Source: Toxorhynchites rutilus septentrionalis (lineage: Eukaryota; Arthropoda; Insecta; Diptera; Culicidae). From it: a stretch of DNA of 64,000 nt. The notes beneath the pieces are model-generated. The model did no database searches, was not told the DNA's origin, and worked only from the letters and a program-made list of their open reading frames with translations. The DNA is taken from the NCBI RefSeq assembly GCF_029784135.1, contig NC_073746.1, forward strand, positions 108,272,661 through 108,336,660, read 5' to 3'. Within the stretch, counting starts at the first letter, position 1. Each line of letters opens with the position of its first letter. Made by a program: the position numbers and the translations under genes. Of the stretch, positions 44,250 through 55,486 are shown in pieces.

Positions 44250-45195
44250 GAGATCATTTATTTCATTGCTGTCTCGCTGTCTCTGTGTTCCCTGCCGGTG
44301 GTGTTTCCTACCTGTTTGTTCCTCGGCTGGCTGGTGGTAGGCTTTCATGCATTGTTAGACGATACTGATATGATACGATTTGATGCGATGTTCTACACAA
44401 GCCTCGTTTGTGGATTGGGGATTGGGGGGCAAGCGTGGAAGTTTACGGTGGCAAAGCGTTGTTTGATGATGCTAAAAGACAATCGTGTCTGGTAATATAA
44501 AACATTTTTGAGAACACGCTCCGAGATCTGAGATTGTAACTATTTTAAGGGGAGAACACCTACCGGACTACTGGAGAGATTTTCTGTGGTGATTCAAGAT
44601 TTGAAAGCATCCAAGCTGGTGAATTATGATGTTATTTAATATCGATACAATTTTCCCAGAATCTGGGAATGACTCGCTGCTCTACAAACTAAACTAAACG
44701 AACCGGGTTAAGTGAGTGTGTCTGAGCTGTTTCGACTAAAAGCGCTATTTAATACAGAAACGTTTATTCGCTACCTCGACCCACACCACTTATTTAAAAC
44801 ACACATATTTTTTTTTGCTATTGCTAAACAGAAAGAATGAAAACGTGGTTATCCAAAATGTCATTTTTCATTTTCTACTAACCAATTTCAATTGAACAAT
44901 TTTCTTCCAAAATAAGGGAACTTTTTTTTCGAAAAAAATCAATCTCCAAAAACTTCTTGTGGTCATGCTACCCAGAGGATGAAACAAGGCTGCTTTTTGT
45001 ACATTTTATTGGTTCATTTGGTAAGCTTTCGATTACTCGTCCGGACTGAACCATTTTACTTGAAATCTATGTATAATAAACCATCCTATTTCTAAAAAAA
45101 AACATGTTTGCTTAAATTGTGTCAAATTCATCACATACAGGATTAAGCAGACGAAGACATGAATCAAACGGTTTGTTGTAGCCGTGGTTTGTTCT
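44250..45195. other. No gene recognised (intron-like if the preceding exon is real)
   Basis: AT-rich with short frames; nothing supported. Confidence 0.35.
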
Positions 45196-45198
45196 ATG

Positions 45199-45474
45199 CT
45201 TCTTCTTCTTGAGTGGCACTAACGTTCCCAGTAGAACTTTTGCCTTCTCAACATAGGTATTACTACCGTCATTTTTGTTAGTAGTACCTAGTTGAGATTT
45301 CTATCCCGGATAACACGCCTTGAATGTCTTCTGGAGTGGCAAGCTCTAGAACACGCGTGATCACAGTGCAAGTCGGAAGAAATTTCTTTGACGAAAAATC
45401 CCCCGGCCAGAACGGGAATCGAACCCGATAATGATAATGATAATGATACGTTAACCACTCGGCCACGGGAGCAC
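45199..45474 (-). mobile_element. tRNA-derived SINE (Feilai-like), full-length variant
   Basis: Same body as the copy at 42681-42950. On the minus strand the A box TGGCCGAGTGGTTAACG and B box GGGTTCGATTCCC are both present, and the B box is closer to the tRNA consensus than in the other copy. The space between the boxes has been changed to ATC/ATT repeats (GATAATGATAATGATAATGA on the plus strand). The SINE abuts the C-terminal end of the reverse transcriptase remnant at 45478. Confidence 0.8.
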
Positions 45475-45477
45475 CTC

Positions 45478-46278
45478 GAGATGTGGAACAGCTAGTGGTG
45501 ACGAATTCCGAAAACGACGGGGAGGAATGTTTAAAGGAACCTGTGCAGGAAGTTCAGGGCAATCAATGGATTCTTGCATTATGTAAAAGATGTACTCTGC
45601 AGTGTAACGCGCCTGGTTGATTATGGTTCCAATCCTATCTGGTTGCACCGGTCGGAATAAGGTGGAAGAGTATATGAGTCATTCCAACGGAGTCGCCTCA
45701 GGGCAAATACTAAAAAAAATTGCGCCCGTTCGATCGTCAAAGTATGAACTGCTCAGAAAGGGGACCAACAGGAACAGCGTACTCCAGAATGCGAACCAAT
45801 CCCAGCACGGTGAAAGTTTCGGCAGACACAATGCCCACGTGTACGTCGAATCGGAGCTTCGAGTCAATCGTAACTCCGAGATTGATGATAGTCAATGTAC
45901 GTTCCAATTCTGACGATTCCAACATATATTTATGAAGTACGAGGTTATTGGAGCGACAAAAATATCCTATTGACGTCTTCTTGTAAAATCAATATAATAG
46001 TGGTTGCAAAACGCTTCCCTGCAGTACACCAAATGTGATGTCGAAACTACTACGGGATCCAGCTGTTGACCACAACATATCCCCGATCACTAAGATACGA
46101 GAAAAACCACTCTGTTATTGAATCTGGAAAGCCTTTGCTCTTCAATTTCTCAACAACTAGAGTACGGTACGGTGTCGAAGGTACAGTGTCGAAGGTTTTC
46201 GCAAAGTCCACATAAACCGCGTCAACTTGCCGCCTCTCTTCAATTTCTCGGGACAGTGCGGTGATATGAAGCTTGTTT
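45478..46278 (-). pseudogene. Retrotransposon reverse transcriptase, 3' part (CR1/Jockey type)
   Basis: Minus-strand frames give QVDAVYVDFAKTFDTVP (palm motif A), then LVVEKLKSKGFPDSITEWFF, a FDITFGVLQGS-like region, then INLGVTIDSKLRFDVHVG and ILEYAVPVGPL, and the C-terminal block YTAEYIFYIMQESIDCPEL then IPPRRFRNSSPLAVP. The YADD box is not readable and there is an internal deletion between LGLVR and ILEYAVP. It continues the 5' part that lies beyond the inserted DD37E element. Confidence 0.8.
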
Positions 46279-47386
46279 CAGTTAGAATTTGGTCGCATAA
46301 AATATGACATTTTTCAGCATAGAAATAACTTACAAAAAAGGGAATGATGTCTTTTTGTAGGATTTTGAATGAACTTTAAGAGGAAAAAACATGAAAATTA
46401 TTCGTCAACTATTCGGAGGAATTTTCGAACTTTTCGGGTGATACCCCCCATCATTTTCTGCACAGTACTGCTGGTAACTGTATTTGCTATCTTGTTCCAC
46501 CACTTTTTCATTTGAGCTGTTTTTTTATGGTTCTGCCACATTTCTTCAGTTCGTCTTTGGTAATTGCCCAATATCTCACGATGGGACGAAAATCCGGGCA
46601 ATTTGATGTATTGATATTTTTTTCAATGAAATCGATGAATGGCAAAATCCTGTTCTGAAAACACTCCTCCTTGTAAACATTTCCATTCATTTCCATGCCC
46701 CATTGATGAAAATCTTTGTCTTCTCTTCACAAATGAAGATTCATCGCCAAATTTATCTACATAAGCAAATTTGATCCTACCCGCAACACCCTCTTCAAGC
46801 TTGGCAAGGTAAAATTTGTTACTGGCAATTTGTCCGAACTCCCTTTTTACGTATGTTTCATAGTCCATCAAAATTCATCCTTTTACTTGGTCAACACTTG
46901 CTTGTACAGCTTCCTTGCAAGAGTTTAAGCAAGCAGGTTTTGTTTCAGCGTCCTGTTGGGGTGTTTGCTGGCAAGATACGACCACTAGCCTTCTCGCATA
47001 TAAATTCGCCGTACTGTACTGTGACTCGCCGTGAACTTTTTCGCCAAATCCCACAAGAAGAACCAAGGACTGTTGTGGACTGCTCGAATCACCTTTGCTC
47101 GTAGATTCCGGTCATAATGTCCCATCTCCACGCCCGGTAACGTTTGAGTGCGTTATTTACAGTCGATTTTGGAAATTTCATGAATTTTACGATCTTTCCT
47201 CCTGACCACGACGGGTTCGCAACGTGAGTGTGCATAGTCGATAACTCTTGAATGTGTCCACCAATCTTGATGAAATATTCACTACTGAATAAACAAACCT
47301 TCCGGATCAAAACGCTGTCAATAGTTACTCGATGTGACAACTAGGGGCGCTGCAGTGAATAAAGATAAGCGACCAAATTCTAACCG
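46279..47386 (-). mobile_element. Dead DD37E-type (Tc1/mariner superfamily) transposon inserted in the reverse transcriptase
   Basis: GTTAGAATTTGGTCGC near 46281-46296 and its exact reverse complement at 47369-47384 form the terminal inverted repeats. The minus strand reads GGKIVKFMKFPKSTVNNALK (first helix-turn-helix), MDYETYVKREFGQIASNKFY (first catalytic site, MDDE changed to MDYE), KCLQGGVFSEQDFAIHRF, and CPDFRPIVRYWAITKDELKK, where the last catalytic E of RPIE is V. The part with the second catalytic D is deleted. It is therefore dead at all three sites. Confidence 0.8.
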
Positions 47387-47740
47387 ACACACATTTTGGC
47401 ACATGAGATTCGTTGTGGTCGAGTGACGTTTCATAAATCCATATAACGGATGACGTAGCGTTGTATAGACCATTACGCAACAATCTTCCAAACAGCTAAA
47501 ACAGCAAAGTAGAGATACTCGACGATAGTTTATTACGTCAGTTTTCTAAGACGCTGGGAAGGTTCGTTCCTGAAACGATCGATTGAATAGACGAGCTATT
47601 GGATTCGCATTTTTCAAACAGCAATCCATATTCCTTTCTGATATCCAGAGCCTCAATGGCTTTCAATATTTTACTTACAAAAAATTGCAGGACGGGCAGG
47701 TTTATGTTGTACAGGGGAATGTGTGAGAAAAACAATCCCT
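47387..47740 (-). pseudogene. Retrotransposon reverse transcriptase, N-terminal part
   Basis: The minus strand reads FVSKILKAIEALDIRKEYGL, then a degenerate FxKKC block, then LFNRSFQERTFPAS, NYRRVSLL, and GFMKRHSTTTNLM. In this family these are the fingers of the reverse transcriptase, directly before the motif A segment. Motif A is found on the other side of the DD37E insertion, which proves that the transposon entered this gene. Confidence 0.8.
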
Positions 47741-48296
47741 CCTTGGTACAGGTGACGCTTTGCTAAACACGCTCTCCAAAAACCTAGTTTGGACCTTCTT
47801 GAAGGTGACTGTACGTACAAGTTTGCCGTTGTTTTGCGAAGTTTCAAAAGCGCGATATATCTGGCTGGCTTGGATCCTTGATAAGCACCCGTTCTTTGTA
47901 GGCGGATGATAGGATTGCTTCGTACGTCATTTCGATTTCACGAATATATTCTCGGTCGCTCACATACTTTGAAATGAAGAAACGGCGAAGGGGCTTCCTG
48001 AGGCCATTGCGGAGATGTCGCAGCTCTGAGGTCTACCATGGTTTGCTGAAAGTGTGGAATGGTCGTCTTCTCTGTGGTACATAGTCATTAGGCACTGAAT
48101 AAAGCTTGTCATGCAACATTGCTACTATTCCATCCACAGATCCAGATAGCAGTAATGAATCCCAATCAACGGCCCCCACTCCAATTTGTCCGAAATCACA
48201 GGGATTATAGTCTTAGGGAAAATTATCGTCTGAATCAGGTTGTTTACATCCTCATCCAAGTGCCAACGTGAATCTGGGAGGTTGAAGTCACCTGGG
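47741..48296 (-). pseudogene. Retrotransposon endonuclease C-terminus and linker
   Basis: The minus strand begins with GDFNLPDSRW, the conserved motif of apurinic-type endonucleases of non-LTR elements. It continues with DEDVNNLIQTIIFP, PFHTFSKPW, then SELRHLRNGLRKPLRRFFI and SKYVSDREYIREIEMTYEAI, the linker toward the reverse transcriptase. Stops and shifts occur. The N-terminal endonuclease half is replaced by the plus-strand fragment at 48305-48460 and unassigned sequence. Confidence 0.8.
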
Positions 48297-48304
48297 GAAG
48301 TCAC

Positions 48305-48460
48305 CTGTCATTCATCCCCTATGTACAGGAGGTGAAGCGGAGCACCAAGAGTCGTCTGAATGTATTGAAATTAATCGGTGGTCCACGTGGAAACGCAAAC
48401 AGGAAGACTTTATTAAATACCGTGAACGGTAGATTGTCCCGAAGATATTGGAAGCCATCA
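48305..48460 (+). pseudogene. Opposite-strand reverse transcriptase C-terminal fragment
   Basis: The plus strand reads FIPYVQEVKRSTKSRLNVLK then LIGGPRGNANRKTLLNTVNG. This is the post-palm region of a different non-LTR family (R1/Jockey-like, compare KSRLNVLKxLxG). It lies within the minus-strand element, so it is either an insertion or a rearrangement junction. Its remainder is not recognisable. Confidence 0.6.
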
Positions 48461-48602
48461 ACAAACTAGAGCCGACATATAATGAGATGATCCTATTCCA
48501 TCTCTGATGGCGGAAGTTGCTTATGGAATTTGTGCAAAACGTCTGGCAGTAGGATCATTCTCCCGTGTATGGTGGTCAGCAAATAATCCTTAACGGTACT
48601 AT

Positions 48603-49295
48603 TTATGCCATCAACGTTTTGGTATTACACGTGTAGAGTTGAAAGATGGCGATTTCATTACCATTACAAGTGACGCAAATGGAACTGAAACTATACGAAC
48701 CTTCAGGGACAGATCGACTGTGCGACGCCTGCGACGACAGGAAGCAAAATTGAAGAGATTTGGTTCTCAGATGTAGCAGGATGAAAGGTCGAAAAGTAGA
48801 TACAGAACAAATTGTCGTCGACAAGCTGGTCGATTGAACAGTTTTGATGATGCCAACTGCTCTAGTGCCTACATTACCTGAAACGTTGGGAATGCCCAAA
48901 CTATTTTCATCATTGGCTCTGTGTCGTTTCAATGAATCGAGGGGGTATTCAGGCGGTTTCTGCTAGGCCACAAGTTGGAAGTAGCGAATGGAATCGGTGT
49001 GCTGAGCTTGTCTTCTAACTTGGCCGCTAGAGCATGCACAGCACTGGAACACTGGAACAGCTGCAGGTCGCTGATCGAAATTGGTCATCACTGATCGGAA
49101 ATGTGCATTTGAGAACAGTCTGGCACAACCTTCGTACATCAAAAAAACATTTTTCTTGTAAAGCGATAACTGCTCCTTGAGAGGTCCATCCACGTTGGCG
49201 CAAACTGTATCAAATTCTGCTCCACAATACCCCTGAAAAGTTAAATATTCTTTCCTTATTGTCGCAGCTGGGAAGCAGCAAACGTAACTGCACAA
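48603..49295 (-). pseudogene. Retrotransposon ORF1 remnant (PHD/zinc-finger-like plus gag-like)
   Basis: First comes YCGAEFDTVCANVDGPLKEQ followed by VFLMYEGCARLFSNAHFRSV, a cysteine-rich PHD-like finger found at the start of ORF1 of CR1-type elements of mosquitoes. After a frame change comes RHRANDENSLGIPNVSGNVG, TRAVGIIKTVQ, and in another frame LFCIYFSTFHPATSENQISS, the gag-like segment (family form FWxYLSxFxPxxTxxxI). It lies just upstream of the endonuclease on the same strand, as expected of ORF1. Confidence 0.65.
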
Positions 49296-49299
49296 TCTT

Positions 49300-49929
49300 G
49301 GTAAATCTTACTCTTACATTCTATTAATACACAGAAAAGATCCGACTCGACTAAGTTGTTTTCGGTTCGACTACTGGTATAGTTGCACTGGATACCTAAA
49401 AGTCTCCTGTCGTCAGGTAGCTGGAAGCATTACCGGAAAGGTTACGTTCAAATAAAATGTATATTTAACTGCGATAGGGACTTGGAAGACCCCTTCACCA
49501 ACATCACGCACGCAGGACCAGGATGACTGCTGATCGCTGGCTGGAGTGACTCAACTGTGACGAGAGGATTCGGGACTACCATTAGGTTTGCAAGCGTGCA
49601 TCCCGGTAGGTCAGAAAAATTCATGAAATTTCGTTGTGAGTTTTGAAATTCTCTGACGTAGAAGCTTTTGAAAGCAACTGGTATTACCGAGAGTACTATA
49701 AGCGAATCGATTGAGTACTTGCCTGCGGAAACACAGTAGAAGACCCCATTTCTGCACCCAAACAGAGGACCGGGATGACTGAAGATCGGAGAGTCTCGAC
49801 TGTGGAGGGGGGATATTCCAGTATGTCCAATTTATTTTGTCTCGGGATAAAAGTAATCTCTGATCCGCGGTTAGATTGTTGGAGACGAATCTTCTCGAAG
49901 AACTAACGACGTGATCTTTTCCTCCTCAG
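49300..49929. other. Unassigned sequence between two ORF1 remnants
   Basis: Contains a direct duplication of a segment with ACCAGGATGACTG (near 49517) and ACCGGGATGACTG (near 49772). It is probably the 5' UTR of the retrotransposon, but nothing coding is recognisable. Confidence 0.4.
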
Positions 49930-50340
49930 CGTGAATCGAAAATTTACAGCAGTGTCTTCAAACTCCCTGAACATCAATCCATCAGGCAATGTTGGTCAAG
50001 TGCTTCACTTTTGAGCAATTGATCCAATCAGCATTAGTGTCTTGGCCTTTCGTAACGAGCCTAAATACCGATGGATCACAGTCAATTTCCAACCTGGCTT
50101 CCGTCGTGACGCATACCGCTCGGTGACGTCTGGTCCAATTCTAGACAAATATCGCCAGAATTTTTTTCTTCGTCATTTTTAAAAATTGGAGCTGAAGGCA
50201 CATTATCCTGGGTGGGTTTGCTTCCAATTTGACAAGTTCCGGGTCGTGCTGTGGATTTCAGCCTGCGGGGACGTTTTGCATCGCTTTGCTGATTGATGAC
50301 TGGCCAAACAGAACTTGTAGTTGGCGAGAGTTGTGCAGTA
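49930..50340 (-). pseudogene. Second ORF1 gag-like remnant
   Basis: The minus strand reads, across frames, TRNLSNWKQTHPG, FWRYLSRIGPDVTE, then VFRLVTKGQDTNAD and MFREFED. The order FWxYLSRxxPxVT, xxRLVxKGxD and FREFED is the gag-like domain of ORF1 proteins. It resembles, but is not a continuation of, the ORF1 remnant at 48603-49295, so it is from a related second copy. Confidence 0.55.
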
Positions 50341-50351
50341 AACTTTAAAGG

Positions 50352-53300
50352 GCCTGGCCGGGTAAGGGGGTAAAAAGTGCCCCCAAACCAAATCACTGGC
50401 TGTATGGCAAATATTGTAAAGGATATTAAATAAGAAATTTTGGCGGTTTATTTGAACCCCTATGTGGTTTGATGTAGGATCTATAGTGAAAAACGTACTT
50501 TTTAGTTTGTGAACGCCATCCTCAAAAGATCCGAGATAAAAATTTGAAAAAAATACTGAATGTGCATCTTACTACGGTGTATCAAAAAAAAAATTCATCA
50601 ACAATTTTAGTACTATAAAAATATTGAAATTTTGAAAAAAAAAAATTTCGGATTTATAGATTCAGTACTACTCTAATTCATATTTAAATGTGCTTTTACG
50701 ACTTTCTTAGATATCTGTGATTTTTTTCAGTGTTGCGCGGTACAAAAAAATATTTTTTTATATTTCCAAAGAGTCTGGCTAGGTAAGGGAGTAAAAAGTC
50801 CCCCAAACCAAATCACCAGCTGTATGGCAAATATTGTATAGGATATTAAATAAGAAATTTTGGAGGTTTATTTGAACCCCTATGTGGTTTAACATAGGAT
50901 CTATAGTGAAAAACGTACTTTTTCGTTTATTTCACGCCATCCTCAACAGATCCGAGATAAAAATTTGAAAAAAATACTGAATGTGCATCTTACTATGGTG
51001 TATCAAGAAAAAATATAAAAAAAAAATTCATCAAAAATCATATTTAAATGTGCTCCTACGGCTTTTTTAGATTGATAAATATCTTCAAACTATTTTTTCA
51101 TCTAATAATAAAAAAAATAAATACACAGTACAAGAAAATTTCATAGATTTTCTGGCATTTCGAAATTTTGAAAAAAAATATAACTTTGAGACCCACATCT
51201 GCTCAAATTTTTATTTAAATGCGTTCGTATGTGTCTTTTTTATACATGTGGCGTAATTTTTCGTGAATTTTTAAGAGCATTGCGGCGCACAAAAATAATT
51301 TTCTTCATCGTCTGCATTATTTTTTTTTTCTTGAAATCGATTATTTAATTGTAGTTTTCAATTGTAAGATTGAAATTTAAAAAAACACAAATCGGATTTT
51401 TTAAGTGTTCTTCTCATTAATCCGAATGATCTTTCCACAAGGACTTAATTTTTTTCTCTCAGAGCTCTATCGTACTGCTGACTCCTATGAATTTGGTAAA
51501 CCATCTAAATCCTATGTAAAGATAATCTCATATATTTTAAGATACGAGAAAAAAAGTTGTACAGCGCAATGCTCTAAATATACCGACAAAATTTAGACAT
51601 ATGAAAAACAAAATTTAAAAAATATTAGAGCAGTTATAGGTCTCTAAATTCAAAATAAATTAAAAATGCCCAAAGGCCAAAGAATCAATTTTTTTTTCGC
51701 ACAATCCTCTTAAAAATTCAAGAAAAAAATAAGTTACATGTAAAAAAAACAACACACATTTAAATAAAAAATTAGAGTAAAATTAGGTCTCAGAGTAATA
51801 TTTTTTTTCAAAATTTCGAAATGCCTGAAAATATATATATTTTTTTTTGTACTGCGAAAAACACTCTAAAAATTCTGAAAAAAATCACATATACGTCATA
51901 AAATAGACGCAGGAAGAAATTTGACTACAAATTAGAGTAGTACTGAACTGCCGTTCTACGCATAGTTGTCCCATGTTACTTTTTGACGATTTTCACTTTT
52001 TGTCATAAAACGTTGTTTTTATGCATAATCTTACGGAAAAATACATAAAAACATGTAGTTTATTCCCAACTTTTGAAAAACAATATCAAGCTCAATTGTC
52101 CCATGTTGATATTCTATTCATAAGTGTCCCACCATGTATTTTTTGTAGATCTATATCGAATAAGTCGGTTCAAGTACAAGAACTTCATGTCACACTTTCA
52201 GCAAGCCTAATGCACTCTTTTCTGGTTTGGAAGAACGAACTAATTCTCAAACAAATAAGAAAAAGTTTAACAGAACACGTGTACACCTTGTTAGCGAATG
52301 CCTAATAACAATGAGATTTATAGTCTGCGAAGATGTTGCAGATCACTCATTTCTTCATAAAACGATGTTTCTATGCATAATCTTTCGGAAAAACACAAAA
52401 AAATTATTGTTTGTTCCCAGTATATCAAAAAACAACATCAAGTTCAATTGTCCCATGTTGATATTCCAGGCATAACAGTCCCACCATGTATTTTTAAACC
52501 CGTAATCAAGCTTGATTGGTTCAGTGAGGGGATCTCATCACATTTCATTCAACAACAGTATAGTGCTTATAAAAAACCCGGTGTATTGCTAAATTGAAAT
52601 GCCTAAAGCTTTTGGTAGACAAATATGCGGGAAAACTTTGATTGCGTTTTTCTCAGTTGCTGATTTTAGAACATGGGACAACTATGCGTAGAACGGCAGT
52701 GAATGTCAAAATAAAAAAAAATAAAATTCAATTTAAAATAAAGACAAAAATTAATTTAAATTTTTTTTAGTGTTTGATTTTCTTATGAAAAAATTATTTG
52801 AAAATATTGATCGATACACCTAAGTAAGATGTACTTTCAGTTTTTTTTCATATTTTTGTCTCAAAGCTATTGAGAATGGCGTTAAAAAAACGAAAGGCGC
52901 CTTTTCACCATAGATCATATGGTGTACCATATAAGGACTCAAATATATGGTACTACTGCCAAACTGTTTTATTTAGTACCCTATACAATATTTTCCATAC
53001 AGCTGGTGATTTGGTTTGGAGAACTTTTTACTCCCTTACCCAGCCAGACTCTTTGGAAATATAAAAAAAATATTTTTTGGTACCGCGCAACACTGAAAAA
53101 AATCTGAAAAAAATCACACATATCTATAAAAGCCGTAGAAACACATTTAAATATGAATTAGAGTAGTACTGAATCTCTGAATCCAAAAAAAAAATTTCAA
53201 AATTTCAATATTTTTTTTAGTACTAAAATTTTTGATGATTTTTTTTATAATTTTTCTTGATACACCGTAGTAGGATGCACATTCAGTATTTTTTTCAAAT

Positions 53301-53467
53301 TTTTATCTCGAATCTTTTGAGGATGGCGTGAAATAAACGAAAAAGTACGTTTTTCACTAAAGATCCTACGTCATACCACATAGGGGTTCAAATAAACCGC
53401 CAAAATTTCTTATTTAATATCATATACAATATTTGTCATACAGCTAGTGATTTGGTGTGGGGGCACT
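50352..53467. mobile_element. 3.1-kb inverted-repeat structure with duplicated arms
   Basis: AGTGCCCCCAAACCAAATCA near 50376 pairs with its reverse complement ending at 53467. Each arm contains two copies of a unit of about 400 bp: GTAAGGGAGTAAAAAGT, AACCAAATCACCAGCTGTAT, TTTGAACCCCTATGTGG, AAATTTGAAAAAAATACTGA, TGCGCGGTACAAAAAAATAT. Left-arm copies start near 50352 and 50769. Right-arm copies span about 52860-53055 and 53056-53467. The middle is AT-rich and holds a distinct MITE. No transposase frame was found. Confidence 0.75.
51948..52699. mobile_element. MITE with 30-bp terminal inverted repeats and TGAA duplication
   Basis: The left end CTGCCGTTCTACGCATAGTT then GTCCCATGTT is exactly mirrored at the right end (52670-52699). 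TGAA stands directly outside both ends (51944-51947 and 52700-52703), a probable 4-bp target duplication. Inside is a diverged tandem duplication of about 345 bp, with TATGCATAATCTTACGG and AATTGTCCCATGTTGATATT in both copies (near 52020 and 52370). Short frames inside read through the duplication but have no recognised product. Confidence 0.8.
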
Positions 53468-53469
53468 AT

Positions 53470-55480
53470 CGTTAAATTCAAGGTTTGATGCTGCACCAAT
53501 TCTTCATTTATTCCTTAGAACTCTTTTTTACGTACGGATACAACTTGTAGATTTTGAGGAATACAGTACGGTTGGATAAGAAGTTTTAAAATCGTGATTT
53601 TTTTTTGTAGAAAAAAACCCTTATTTTGGATACTAACTGTTTTAAAATAAATAATTTCGACTAAAAAACGGAATTTTGGGTAGAGAAAACTTCTAAATCA
53701 CTGGAAAAGGTCGGGGCATCGGATGCACAATTCTGCGTGGAATCGTTCAATAGTGTTGACCTAATGAAAGTTTGCATAAATATATACATTCTAGTAGATG
53801 TTATTCTCCATATTTCACACGAAACACCTCCTATTTGATATATTATCTCTTTATGTCAAGTGTTCATAGAATCGGACTCCTCTGGAGGCGACCCTTTATG
53901 CTAAAAAGCGAAGCTTGGGTAAACCCGCTAACAGTCCTTGCAACATCACGGCACAATTGCCTTCCGGTGCTATTCTAAACATGCCAGCTCTGACTTGAAA
54001 TAAACCACCTTCCACTCCACCACCATAACAGCGCTTGCCCAACGTCACCACCACCCACTCAAAACAGCGGAGAGAGAGGTACGTATGCATCATCGAATAT
54101 GTTTAGAGACAGGCCTCGGCAGTCAGAGGAACGAACAAAAAATTAAAAAAAAAACACATACAGCCGGCACAGAGACAGCAAAACATATAATCCGTTGTTC
54201 CGAAAGTACACTTATGCGAATGTTTTTCAATGATACAGCGCCATAAAAAAAAGCTATATTGACTTTGGAAATATCTGGTGCGTTTGGATGTTTCCTTTCT
54301 TCCGGCGAATGGAGACCGTGACGACAAAAGCCGTCGACAACCGATATAATCTGTTTATGATTTTTAATGGTTTCCAACGTAGGAAAATTGAAAATGTTTC
54401 AGGTGGAGAAAAGAAAAAAAAAGAAACTTCTACGATGCCGAAGAAGGCGACAGGTGTCGTAAATTTATGGGTTGCGGAGGATTACTTGACGTTATCAGTG
54501 GGAAAACTTCATTGAAATTTGCATTCATCGAGGTCCCTCGGTGGTGGAATTAGCATACATCTGCAGCGCCATTCGGAAAGGTCACGATGGCAAAAATATC
54601 CTCTCTCGGTAGACAAAGTGGAATATTCTTGCGCGAGGGAGCAACATTCAACATCAGGGTCGTTAGGTGCTTTTCCATTAGCACTCATTAAATTAAGCAA
54701 TAAAAATGGCTGCTACTCGACGGGAGCGGGGGCGCAGTTCTATTGAAAAGGAATACCCGAACGGACGTTAAAATTTAGCGAAAATTGCACTGATGCCACC
54801 ACCGTTTGCCAGCGTTTCGTGAAATGCGATGATGTGGTTCGCCCAGGTACCTACTTGCGGCTGGTGAATGTGGCGACTGTGGTTGAATTATTTATTCTAG
54901 CCAGACATAAACTATAGCCGCTCCTTCTCCAGAGCTTCGGATCTTTCTCTGTCGACGGTGTCGGAGTTATCCGCGTGGAGTGGTGAAATTAAGCAATTGC
55001 ACTGTATCCAGTTTTGAGCAAGGTGTGCCACATCACAGCTCCGTCGGTGGCAGATAGAACTTTTATAGTTTTTCATTTTTATTTAATAACTGTTTTGAAA
55101 CGGAATGTGTGAATAGTTCCCATTTAGTGCCTCTATTCATTCAATCTAGCAGCATTCTCTGCAATGAAGTGATATCGTTTGATATCGCAGTCGGATTTTT
55201 CTGTAGCTCGATTTTTTAAAAGAAATTTATATCTCCGGCTTATTGCGGTGCATTTCATAAGAAATATTGATTTATTAATTATGGACCAAAAAACTGTAGT
55301 TTTTTTCGATTTTGACACTAGTCATCCACCTTACTATTCGCCAAATTCACGCCCGATTTTTGTACGGTAACCATTTCAATTTTATCACACTATTCCCACA
55401 ACTTTCTAAATCAAGCATCAAAGTCTCGTTATCAAATTACAGAATATCAAAGTCAAAACTTATAAAAGGTACATCGCGAA
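53470..55480. other. No gene recognised (2 kb, partly GC-richer)
   Basis: The interval 53880-55060 is less AT-rich and has overlapping short frames on both strands (for instance 54123-54377 minus, 54519-54746 plus). No domain, transposon end or splice pair is convincing. It may contain unique intergenic or intronic DNA. Confidence 0.35.
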
Positions 55481-55486
55481 GCATTA

